NCBI GenBank assembly: GCA_963921825.1
Contig: OY997596.1
Coordinates: forward strand, 1,183,001-1,247,000
Length of the DNA: 64,000 nt
Direction of reading: 5' to 3'
DNA from: Erodium maritimum
Taxonomy: Eukaryota > Streptophyta > Magnoliopsida > Geraniales > Geraniaceae
Position numbers and translations under genes: made by a program. Of this stretch, positions 52,801 to 63,133 are shown piece after piece. Under the pieces are notes generated by a model that was given only the letters and a program-made list of their open reading frames with translations, was not told the origin of the DNA and ran no database searches. The stretch's first letter is position 1. The number at the start of each line of letters is the position of its first letter.

Positions 52801-55518
52801 TTTTCGTTAAAGATAACAAATTTGCAGATAGAAAATAAGTTGGGAGATGTTTTATTGCAAAAAAAAATAAAAAATAAAATAGTCCGCCGATAGAATTTGC
52901 AAAACCTGCTTGGTTCACCACAAGTTTTTGGAATTATCCCTTCATTATATTATTAAATGAAATGTGACTTAATCCAAGTTCCAATACATTGCTAACTCCA
53001 GGCTTTGTGAGATTAAGAAACTAATCACATTTTACTTATCGATTAATGCAGGTTCTAGTCAAATAATTGCTCAGTATTATCAACTCATTCGCTTGGGTTT
53101 TGAGGTGAGTCTGCTTCTTTGACCCGGTAATTGTAGGCTCTAATATGTATATCTGGGTTTTTTTTGGTGTGTTCCTTTTCGGTAAGGCCCGGTCTCCTTA
53201 ATAATTGGTATCAGAGTCTAGTATGATTCTGTGAATGGTCCTCGTAAGTAGGCTCGTCTAATCTTTAAGGTTAGTAACACTTGGAACCTTGATAAGGGAG
53301 GGAGTCTGGTTCTACGATCACTCCTGATAAGACGAGTTCAATATAGATATAATATAGATACTTACAACAAGATCCTTTATCTACAATTTCTGCAACTCGC
53401 CCGAAAGTGATTGCCACCCATGGCAAGAGCTGCTGGGGAGCACATGCTGAAGATACACATTCATATATGTGTTTTTCTGTGTTTACTGTCCTATAATGAA
53501 GGGTTTGTATCCGTTTCGTGGAGAACGGCAGAGGCGAAAGGGGAAATCCCTACTCATGAGCTGATGAGCCAGAATACAGAGTACAGTCGTGAAAAATGTA
53601 TTCTGTATTCTGGCTCATGAGTAGTGATTGCCCCTTTCGCCTCTGCAGTTCCCCGCGAAACGGATACAAACCCTTCATTACAGGACAGTAAACACAGAGA
53701 AACACATATATGAATGTGTATCTTCATCATGTGCTCCCCGGCAGCTCTTGCCATGGGTGCTGCCTCTACTACTTGCGGTGTCGGCGTGTAACCTCCCATA
53801 ACGGACCTCGTGGAAATTGGCAGCCATTTCGTACCTTTATAAACCTAGACGAGACTTTCTGCATACAAAGAGTGGAGTGGGTGCTATTTATAATGTATCG
53901 GGCTTCAACCATCTTGCTTTTGATTTCCGCCTTCAAACATCTCTCCAACATAGCATATGCATGACTCCAAAGTCAATTGGTATACAACACATATAGTTTT
54001 CATGTGTTATGAATGAAGATGATCTTGTTGTAAGTTCGACCTGTATGACCATATTGATATGGTCGTACTAATACACTCGCAGAAGAGTATTGGTTGAACT
54101 TCTGCGACCATATCAATATGGTCGTATTAATACGGTCGCAGAAGATAAAGGGTCGTCGTTGTAGCGAGTTACATCGTTGTTATAGTAACCATCAACAACG
54201 ACAATATTCAATAAGGTTGCAGAAGAGTGAATCTCACGAAAATGGGGTGTTGTGCGACTTACACTCGCAGAAGAGTACTGGTTGAACTTTTGCGACCATA
54301 TCAATATGGTCATACTGGTTGAACTTCTTCGACCATATCAATATGGTTGTATTAATACGGTAGCAGAAGATAAAGGGTCACCGTTGTAGCAGGTTACATC
54401 GTTGTTATAGTAACCATCTACAACGACAATATTAAATATGGTTGCAGAAGAATGAATCTCATGAGAATATGGTGGTGTGCGACTGTATAGGAAGTTTCTG
54501 CGACCGTATTATAAGGTCGCACATAATCTTCTTTTTCCCGTTAGAGCATGTACAACGCTACGCACCAGAAAGCGAACCACGAAACGCGACCCGTTATATA
54601 GCGGTTCGTGGTCGCGGGTCGCTCGTTGTGGAGCGCGATTTCTGCGACCACAAACCGCTAAATAGCGGGTCGTGCCGCGGCCACCCGCGAACCGCTATTC
54701 TGGTTCGTTGGTTCACGGGTCTCTCGCACGCCAACCACTCACGCCACGACACGTGGCCTTCCGGTTGGTTTTTTCTTTTTAAATACAAAAAAACATATTT
54801 AAACTAAATAAGATTGGTCCACTCACAACTGAACCTCAACTCGAGCTCTAAATAGGATTGATCCACTCACAACTTGAGCACCAACCCAAACCTTTATCTG
54901 GTTCTCAGCATTGTGGAACCGAGACTAAGAACTTGCTGATTTGGCACCCGAGCCTTTAACTCGAGTCCTTGCTTTGTACATGCTCTTAGATGAAAAAAAC
55001 AAGATCGATAAAACATTAGATCAATGTTGCAGGGGTTCAGAAACGTGATGGAAAACTGCAGACAAAACATGAAAGTCCTAAAGGAAGGAATCTTAGCCAC
55101 AGGTCGTTTCAACGTCATCTCCAAGGACGTCGGAGTCCCCCTGGTGGCCTTCTCCCTCAAGGACAACACCAAGCACGACGAGTTCGAGGTCTCCGACACG
55201 CTCCGGCGGCAGGGCTGGATCGTGCCGGCGTACACAATGCCGGCTGACGCCGAGCACGTGACGGTCCTGCGCGTGGTGATCAGGGAGGACTTCTCCCGGA
55301 CGCTGGCGGAGCGGCTGGTGATCGACATCACCAAGGTGCTCAAGGACCTGGATAAGCTGCCGGCGAAGCCCACGTCGACGGTGAAGGTCATCGGCGAGGA
55401 GGGCGGGAAGCAGGTGGCTATGGTGAACAAGCAGAGCGATGCGGACAAGACGAGGGAGATCGCTAGTTTCTGGAAGAAGTATGTGCTGGAGAAGAAGAAG
55501 ATGAATGGGGTTTGCTGA
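46886..55518 (+). CDS. GAD: Glutamate decarboxylase, copy 2 (7 exons, 499 aa)
   Basis: Duplicate of the GAD gene at 24853-33485, with the same reaction (glutamate to GABA), PLP lysine K277, HVDAASGG block and calmodulin-binding tail around W485. Exons: 46886-46971, 47098-47302, 49258-49458, 50073-50287, 52253-52506, 53052-53104, 55033-55518. The GC splice donors of introns 1 and 2 are retained. The TATA box at 46780-46787 and the CT-rich leader are duplicated too, so both genes should have the same proximal promoter. I found no base difference from copy 1 anywhere in the gene, including introns and inserted transposons. Upstream beyond 43000 the contexts differ: copia and ABC1K before copy 1, CACTA before copy 2. 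Confidence 0.97.
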
Positions 55519-57489
55519 ACAACCTTGGTGATGATAAATCAGATAAGCTTCTCTAATTCATCCTTTCAAATGTTTCTTTGTTTTGCAAATAATGTGAGTA
55601 AGGTTTTTATTTATTATGAATTTAGTTTGCTTAGGCTTTTAATTTTGTCAGAATAATTTTTCATTTTGTTATAGATGTCTGATTTTTCTGTTTTTGTGTC
55701 GGTTTTTAACCGGTTCAAAGAAAAACGTTTCGATTTGATTCAGTTATCTCTGTTTTCTCAGTTTCAGGTTTTTTTAGGGATAATTGTCCAAAACTACCAT
55801 AAAGTTTCGTCCACAATGTGTGGATACCCTGAAGTTTTGTCCACGATTTTTTTTAGTTTTGACGTAATAGGGATGTTCATAATGATGGTCTGGGCCGTGC
55901 TTCCCGGATTGAATAGAAGCGTGGACAAAACTTCAATGCACCCACAAAGCATGAACAAAACTTAAATGCACCCACAAAAGCATGGGCAAAACTTCAGTGC
56001 ACCCACAAAGCGAGGACAAAACTTTGTGCATCAACTCGTTTGTGGACGAAACTTTAGGGTAGTTTTTGACAATTATCCCTTTTTTTTTACTCACTCCTAC
56101 TTCGTAATAACCAGGCAACCTCTATAATTTATCCTTTCAAGTGTTTGAAGGTGTTACTTGAAGATGTATATTTTTCTTCTTCTTTGTTGGGCAAGTAATG
56201 TAAGTGAGGTTTTTGTTTATTACAGTTTAATTTTGCTTAGACGGCTAATGTTCTGACTAACTCTATCGGAATTTAGGGTTTTGTTCCTAGTGTCGGGTTT
56301 TAACTGGATTTATCTGATTCAAAGAATTAAAAAAGTTCCGATTTGATTCAGTCATCTTGAGTTTTTCAGTTTTGGAGTTTTTTTACCCTCTCATACTTTG
56401 TAATAATAGGACAAACTCTTTAATTTATCCTTTCAAATGTTGAAGATGTTTCTCCTTCATTCTTCTTCTTCTTTGTTCGGCAAATAATGTGAGTGAGGTT
56501 TTTATTTATTTCAATTTTAATTTGCTTGGACTTTTAGTGTTCTGATTAACTCTATAGTATTAATTTTTCATTTTTACTTAACCCACTTTGTATTCATAGA
56601 CGTTTGGTTCTTCTGTTTCGATGTTGGTATGTAATCGATTTTGTCCTATTCAATACAAAAACTTCTATTCGATTGCCTCGTTCGTATTTTGTACTACTCT
56701 TATTCCATAATAATGAGGCGACCTCTCTGATTTATCCTTTTAAATGTAGAGGATGCTTTTTTCTTCTTCTTTGTCTGGTAAGCAATGTGACTGAGGTTTT
56801 TTTTCTTCATAAAATGTCCTGTTGTCATTACTCAAACAAACATTATAACAAGATCAAGGGAAAACCCCAAACAAGTCGAGATATAGGCTGATACCCCTCG
56901 AGCATAACAGGTGTTCCGGCATTTTAGGCTATTACTAGACTTCTAAAACAACAATTAGTAGATAAACGACAACAGGTGATTCGCTCGATTATGCGAGTAC
57001 AAGAATCAAAATACCGCCTCGGGTGCTTGACTTGACTTGCGAAATGATGACCAGAGTCCTTCCGAAAAGCCTGACTCCTTGATAGATATGTTTTTGGGCC
57101 TAATGGGTTTTCTTTCCCCATTGGGCCCCGACCTCCAAGGATCAGGATCCTTTTCGATACGACAATGAGTAGAGATCCTCGGTGCCTGGCGGTACAGATA
57201 GTTACGGGTGGGCATAACTGGAGGTCAGGTTACCGTGGCGAGGGCATAAAGGTATTCCGAGAGCACTTCAGAGACAATCGGAACGGGAGGCAGAAGATCA
57301 TTCAGGATTGACGGCTCATGTGACTGAGATTTTAATTTGCTTCCATTTTTAATGTTTTGATTAACTTTTATAAGAAAATTTACATCTTGGTTAATATATA
57401 TTTTATAACTTGGAGGAATAAATTGTCAAGGTAAATGTCCCGTTTTTTTAACGATAAATTGCAATTTCATAACTTTTTAAGAACGATTA

Positions 57490-59160
57490 CATCGAAATGC
57501 CTCGAGAAACATACTCCTCGACCATCAAAGGTCAGTATGAGAAAACACTAGTTCACTGACCCTTATAGTACCAGAACCGTCATAGACGGTATTTTGACGC
57601 CCCATGGGAAAAGAAAGAAGGCGAGGAGGAGGAACGGGGTACCGAAGATCCTGAGGGACCTCTACAATAGTAGTGGTGGTGGGAGGCAATGCATCGTCTA
57701 GGGACCCCTCCCAAGGCCAGTCCCCGATGCTCGGATGATGCATCATTCCTCCTAGCGGGGCATCTCTCCCGCCTATGATTTGACGTGCCAGCCAGACGCA
57801 GGCACCACCCTTTCCCGTACTCCAGCAGCTGCGCTCCTACGAACCAATGGTGTCGGGGCTTTCACAACACACGCTCCTGGGTGGGCACGGCCACCGCCTC
57901 CGCTTCCACCACACTCCCGCGACTATAAGGCAGCAATCAAATCAGCAGAGAGTTGATCTCCACCAACCTCTCGTCGGATGTTCCCATGTACAAAAGTCGG
58001 GGCTTCGTGTAGGACCACCCAGGGAGCCCTATCGCGGGCACTTGGCCTGCATCCTAGGTGAGGGCTCGGGGATCCGGGTTAGGTACCGTGTCCATTGTTA
58101 CCCCGGTCCCCATCCCTCGAGATAACCAGGCCTTAGGTTTCGGGTCCATTGTCACCAGGGTTGTGGCCTCAGGCTCCCGCTCCCAACCCAATGCCTCACC
58201 ATCTTCACCGGACTCCCCAAAGGACTGCGACATCACCCCAGCCGGAAGAGAGTGGTGAGCCAACAGACGTCTGACGCGTGGGCGAGGCCCTCGTGTCGTA
58301 TTGAATCGCAGTAGACCTCTCTGATACACCAGGAGATTACTCTGAGGATACCATGTCGAGGCCGATGTCCGGGTTCTCCTTCGGCACGTGGTCCCCATAT
58401 AAGGCGGTGCCTCCATCCTCGAGGCTAGAGACAGAGAGCCACCAGCCCCGTAGGCAGAATCGGGGCCGACCCCGCTGAAGGGTATCCAAACCCTCCTCCG
58501 CCTCCGCGCCCAGCCACGCCGAACGAACATGGAGGAGGCTTCCACCGTACTCCGTCTCACCCCGTAGCGATCACAGACCAGGCGCTGGAATCGGGTTTTT
58601 ATCATCGTGATCGAGGAGAACGCCGAGGTTTCCGTCACGTCCCTGATCATCCCCGCCTTCATGAAGCGAGGGGTGCATACTGCGTAGGCGCACCTCCATG
58701 CCGTATCTCATTCAACCCAGTCACCAGAGCAAGGTCGCAGTGAGCCCAAGGAGATGAGTTAGGGTTCGGTCGAAGCCGCGCTGCCTCTTGGTGGGAGTCG
58801 GAAGGCATCCCAGCCCCCCGCACCAGTGCATCTGACAGAGGGCACCAAGCAGCAGAGAAGGGGATGGATCAGGAAACCCCACCGAAATCGGTTGGGAAGA
58901 GAGTTGGGGTCCCAAAACGATCGGGCTAGACGTCGATGAGACCGCGGGAGGGACGGCGAGGGAGAGAGAAGGTGAAGGGATAGGGACGGAGATCCAGTCC
59001 CATCGGTATATATCCCCCGCACCAAGCGTGGTCTGCGAGGGTTGCAACCCAATATGACATATGAACACGGGGACTGACAGTCCGACAGCGGCTGTAGACG
59101 GCACAGGAGCAGCGATGACAGGGAGGAACTCCATAGAAACTAAGGACTAGGGCTATGGTT
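57490..59160. other. GC-rich block of copy 2 and its unique continuation, unidentified
   Basis: On the - strand an open frame begins at 59134 (MEFLPVIAAPVPSTAAVGLS) and runs about 137 codons, then continues in other frames through 58054. Base composition and the succession of shifted frames suggest a decayed coding sequence, possibly a retroelement ORF1, but no zinc knuckle, RT or other domain was found. Copy 1 retains only the part downstream of 58862. Confidence 0.35.
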
Positions 59161-59413
59161 AGTATCTCAAGACGAGAGAGTAATTTTTTATTAATTTTTG
59201 TAGGTAAAATGTCCGGTTACTTACTTACGATCTTATTTTTGTGTATGAACAAAAAAATATATAATATTGTTTAGTCAGAATTATTTTAGCAAAGAATAAT
59301 ACTTTATTTATCAAAAAGTTGAATACTTTTGAATGGATTGGGCAAGCAAATACTCGTCCACTCGTGGACAGATCCTAAACGAGTATCCCAATTTGGGACA
59401 TAAAAAACTCACA
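59161..59413. other. Short intergenic stretch, nothing seen
   Basis: AT-rich sequence between the GC-rich block and the LINE 3' end. No coding or repeat feature recognised. Confidence 0.5.
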
Positions 59414-61240
59414 TTTTTATTTTGATAATCGAGGGGAAAGTTTCATTACACTTTAAGGGGAAGTACAATGAAAAGCAAGGAAGCAAAACCAGTATGGTTG
59501 CTCCTGCTAAAAACCAAAACAGTAAAAAGTACACAAATATTGTCTGCGAAGAACAGAAACATGAACTTGCAAGACAAAAACTAACAAGAAAATCGAAGCC
59601 TGCAATGCTTAAACAAAACAGTCTAACGGACCATTCTGCTAAGCAACAAAGGATGAGTAAGGTTTAAGTAATCCCTCCGTCCAAAACAAAGAGATACTGA
59701 GAGTCTGCAACCTCAAGAAAGAAGCTCCCATCGGCTCCTCCACCGAATTGAAGACCAATCTGTTTCGCCTCAGCCACGGAATCCAGAAAGTAACATATAC
59801 CATCCTTAACCAGACCAACTTCCGACCCCTCTTCCACAACCCAATCCATCCCATAAAAGTAGAAGAGATAGAGCAGTCATGAATGCACATAACACCCCAT
59901 CGGCGATAAACTGAAGACTATAACTTCCAAGCAAAAGGACAATGCAGAAAGATATGATCTACATCCTCAAAAACAAGCTTACAGGATTTGCATAAGATAC
60001 CAGCGAGAGAGATTCTACAGCCTCTACTTTCTAAGAACACCATAGAGGGGATGGCATTATTGAGGATCGACCACGTCAACATAGCGTATTTTGGGGGCCA
60101 TCTCTTAATCCATAAGAAACCAGACCAAGGCGGAGGAGTAGAATGAGAATCTTCCAAGAGTCCATAAACAGTTTTGGTGCTAAAGTGCGAAGCCTTTGAC
60201 CAGACTAAGACATCTTCACAGTCGGCCCGAAACAGAAATGTCCCCAAAGAAGAGAGTAAACTCTGAACTTCCCGCTCTTCCCAAACAAAACAATCTTTGT
60301 GAAAGATCAGGGACCACACACCACCTGAACAAAATTCATTGATCCTGCGGTGTTTCGAGACCGAGAGGGAGTATAAACGAGGGTACTGAATGGACAAAGG
60401 GGAACTCCCAAGCCAAATGTCCTCCTAGAACTGAACCCGACTCCCTCTTCCAACTTTCCAATGCAGACTTTGTGGCCCAAATATCTGCGAAAACTCAACA
60501 CTGGAGGCCAAAGATACAATATGGGTGAGAATAGACGAAGAATTAGGTTTATCAACTGCAGTCAAGTCCCAAGAATCTAAATCCCACCCATATTTTTCAC
60601 AGACAAATCTTTTCCAGAAAGAGTCATATTCAGTAGCAAACCACCAGAACCACTTTGCTAGGAGACTGTTATTCACCTGTTCAAGTCTCCTAATGCCCAA
60701 ACCTCCCTGTAAACGAGGTCTGCACACCTTCCCCCAAGCTACTCTATTTAAAACCTTTCGTGCCACACTACCTGACCAAAGAAACCGTCTTTGCCAAGCC
60801 TCCAGTTCTAGGATAACACATTTAGGAGCTTTAAAAAGCGTCATATAAAAAACAGGTAAAGATGCCAAAGTTGAATTTATAAGAGTAAGACGACATGCTG
60901 AGTTTAGCATCTTTGTTTTCCATAACGCCAGGGACTTTTTAAAACTCCTAACAATCGGCTCCCATGTCTTAACCCTCTTAGGGTCTGCCCCCAATTGAAA
61001 GCCCAAGTAACGAATGGGGAGATCCACAACTTCACACTGAAATATTTCCTGCACAAGACTCCCTGAAATAGAGAAACCATTTAACATGATAGCTTTGGAC
61101 TTCGAATAATTAATTTTCAGGCCAGACACCAACTGATACATATCTAAAGTAGTCATTAGAGTTTGTAAATGATCTTCAGTGCAATCCAAGCCTATTACGA
61201 GAATAAACAAACTCTCTGAATTAGTCATTTGAACTACCAG
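59414..61240 (-). mobile_element. 5'-truncated L1-type LINE
   Basis: On the - strand the 3' end reads TCGATTATCAAAATAAAAATG after a stretch rich in T and G, the usual plant LINE tail. The coding part carries the C-terminal half of the reverse transcriptase and a zf-RVT domain. Endonuclease and the first half of RT are absent, so it is a dead 5'-truncated copy, bordered upstream by the poly(A) of a second retroposon. Confidence 0.8.
59918..61231 (-). pseudogene. LINE reverse transcriptase C-terminus and zf-RVT domain, broken
   Basis: Recognisable LINE RT blocks: DMYQLVSGLKINYSKSKA, LPIRYLGFQLGADPKR, LTLINSTLASLPVFYM, the RRFLWSG segment, ARKVLNRVAWGKVCRP, GGLGIRRLEQVNNSLLAKW, then the zf-RVT segment WSGFLWIKRWPPKYAMLTW with C.SC...H.FLHCPFAW. 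A TAG at 60425-60427 replaces the tryptophan codon expected in the F(W)EDIWLG context, and the ADD-type catalytic region upstream is scrambled. Clearly inactive. Confidence 0.85.
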
Positions 61241-61644
61241 TTTTTTTTTTATCAGCAAAAAAACGATTTTATTCGACCTAAGCAATAACAATTACATAGG
61301 GAAGAAGAGAGAAGGACCCGAGGGCCCCTGAAAGGAACTAAGAAACAAAGACAAGAGAGGATCCATGCATAGTAGCCAAGATACTGAAACTATTTGATGG
61401 TTTCTTTAACACTGAAAGAAGAGGCGAGGCCCACCGAATTGCAAAAGGTCCAGGCGCGTCTAGCTTCAGATTTCTTACGAAGCGAACAGGAGGGGAAAAT
61501 GTCTTTGAGCGCTTTTGAGTGCTTAAGACGATTAATCCTAGAACGCTTATTCGTCCGCTTAGGCCGAGGGAGGAGCAAATCTGGGCCCAAAGCCGGAGAA
61601 TGGATCTCGTCTTAGGTCGAGGGAGATTTAGCAGTGAATCGACC
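61241..61644 (-). mobile_element. Short poly(A)-tailed retroposon
   Basis: On + it starts with T10 (the poly(A) tail on -) and is flanked by the 9-bp duplication AACTACCAG (61232-61240 and 61645-61653). 404 bp; a - strand frame of about 100 codons is open but unrecognised. Target-primed retroposition is indicated; it is probably another truncated LINE 3' end. Confidence 0.7.
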
Positions 61645-62000
61645 AACTACCAGTTGATAGTCGCTTTGAATCACGACTTGCTTCCAGTTCTTCTTTTGTA
61701 TCCATACGAGAGTAAGTGTATCGTGCGCGATTCAACATCTGCTTCACAAAATTGAGAATCGGGCTGGTCGATTCTGATTTATAATTTTTTGAAACCGACT
61801 TGCGAATCGCGATCCAGTATTCTCAAATGTAAATCGCAAATCGACCCAACAATCAATAAAGTCACGCCACGTGGTGTTAGTGGGGCAAAAAAAAAGATTT
61901 GGCTTTGCTAAAGGCTAGTAATGTTTTTTTAAATAGTTTAAATATAATAAAAAATAATTTTTATCATCTATAAATATCAACTAATCTATTTCATCGTTCT

Positions 62001-62121
62001 ATCTCAAAACATTTCTCTCTCACACAATTCTCTCTTTAAAATTCTTGTTCTGAGTGTGAGAGAAAAAATGGGAACAAGAATTTTAGAGAGGATTTTGAGA
62101 TAGAAAGAAATGTTTTGAGAT
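62001..62121. repeat. 121-nt hairpin-forming inverted repeat
   Basis: Outer arms ATCTCAAAACATTTCT (62001-62016) and AGAAATGTTTTGAGAT (62106-62121) are exactly complementary. Inner arms TCTCTTTAAAATTCTTGTTC (62031-62050) and its near complement (62072-62091) enclose a loop of about 21 nt, with internal mismatched bulges. Confidence 0.75.
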
Positions 62122-62551
62122 TGAATTGTGCCGCCATTCGTCGAAGCGGATATTTGTATAATGACGATACGAATCCGACAAATAACGGAGTTTAAACAAG
62201 CAAGGATGCACCCGCAGGAAATTTGTTTTTGTTTTGCTAGAGTGGATGGAAGTGTGATTTATTTTGTTGGATTGATAACTATTCCAATGAAATTGGCCCA
62301 GGGATCTTACATGGACAGGAAGAAATGAACTTGAAGCTGAGGATGGAGGTACATTCGTCTTCGATGTTCGTATGGCAGCTTCAACTCTATAGTGGTAGTC
62401 TATCACTCCGCCAATCCTCATGATCTTCAGCCTAAATCGTTGCGCCTTCGACTTTTTCTCCATCCACACTTCAAACAAAACCTTTCGACTTCTATTTCAC
62501 ATCAACACCTCTTCGTCTCTTCTCTCTCTTCACTATATCTCAACTTTAACA

Positions 62552-62588
62552 AAGAAGAAGAAGAAGAAGAAGAAGAAGAAGAAGAAGA
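62552..62588 (+). repeat. (GAA)n microsatellite
   Basis: About 12 GAA/AAG units upstream of the TM9SF gene. Confidence 0.95.
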
Positions 62589-62979
62589 ATTCATGAGTGA
62601 GAGAGTGATGAAGTAATCGCGTAAAAGTAAAAAGAGAAAGGACAAAAAAATCTTTTCCCATAGTTACTGGCACGTCCCTTCACGGGAAAAGTCTAACAAC
62701 TGGTATTAAACTGACATTAATGAAAGTCTAGAATACTAAAATGACACGAAGTTTTATTAGAGTAATTTATATAAAATTATAAAAATATAAAAGATTTAGA
62801 GTAATAAAATTATCCCATATTATTTTACCGTGATAAATGGTTCGTTTTGACATGTAATGGAGTCCACGTTCCGGGACACGAAATAATAAAAATACTAAAA
62901 CAGCAAAAGATGCATAGAAAGTAGGAAGATCATGTGTGTGCGAGACGATCAAGTACGTGAAGACCTCTAAAACGCTCAT

Positions 62980-62987
62980 CCACGTGG
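62980..62987 (+). promoter_or_regulatory. G-box upstream of the TM9SF gene
   Basis: CCACGTGG, the palindromic core bound by plant bZIP/bHLH factors, lies about 150 bp before the ATG. An inverted CCAAT box (ATTGG) follows at 62997. Function is inferred from the motif only. Confidence 0.5.
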
Positions 62988-63133
62988 CGAACCACGATTG
63001 GCCGAGCCAACACCCCCCATTTCTCCGTTTAAGATCCACACCATCAACAATCGGATCAGATCCGAGAGTCGGCCCATTCACCGACAAAGAGTCGCTCTTC
63101 ACTGATTCGATTCGAAGAAGACGAAGACGAGCC

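Larger units (their letters stand above)
43000..58862 (+). repeat. Segmental tandem duplication, copy 2 (15,863 bp)
   Basis: Repeats 20967-36831. Its left border abuts the CACTA terminus and cuts the copia RT frame. Its right border runs on into unique DNA at GGGATGGATCAGG, extending the reading frames interrupted in copy 1, so this is the ancestral right border. Elements described for copy 1 recur here at +22,033, including the inverted-end retroelement (50367-51034), foldback MITE (51691-52037), MULE MITEs (52541-52940 and 55777-56079), hairpin (53415-53760) and Harbinger MITE (54544-54985). Confidence 0.97.
61654..63000. other. Intergenic DNA upstream of the TM9SF gene
   Basis: No supported gene. 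It contains a hairpin at 62001-62121 and a (GAA)n tract at about 62552-62588. The - strand frame 62083-62478 (131 codons) has no recognisable domain. Confidence 0.5.

Noticed and set aside
62083..62478. 131-codon - strand frame as a gene
   Set aside because: No recognisable domain, overlaps a hairpin and an intergenic repeat-like region.
62936..63133. Longer N-terminus for the TM9SF protein
   Set aside because: Signal peptide and family start agree with ATG 63134; the upstream part is promoter/5'UTR with a G-box.
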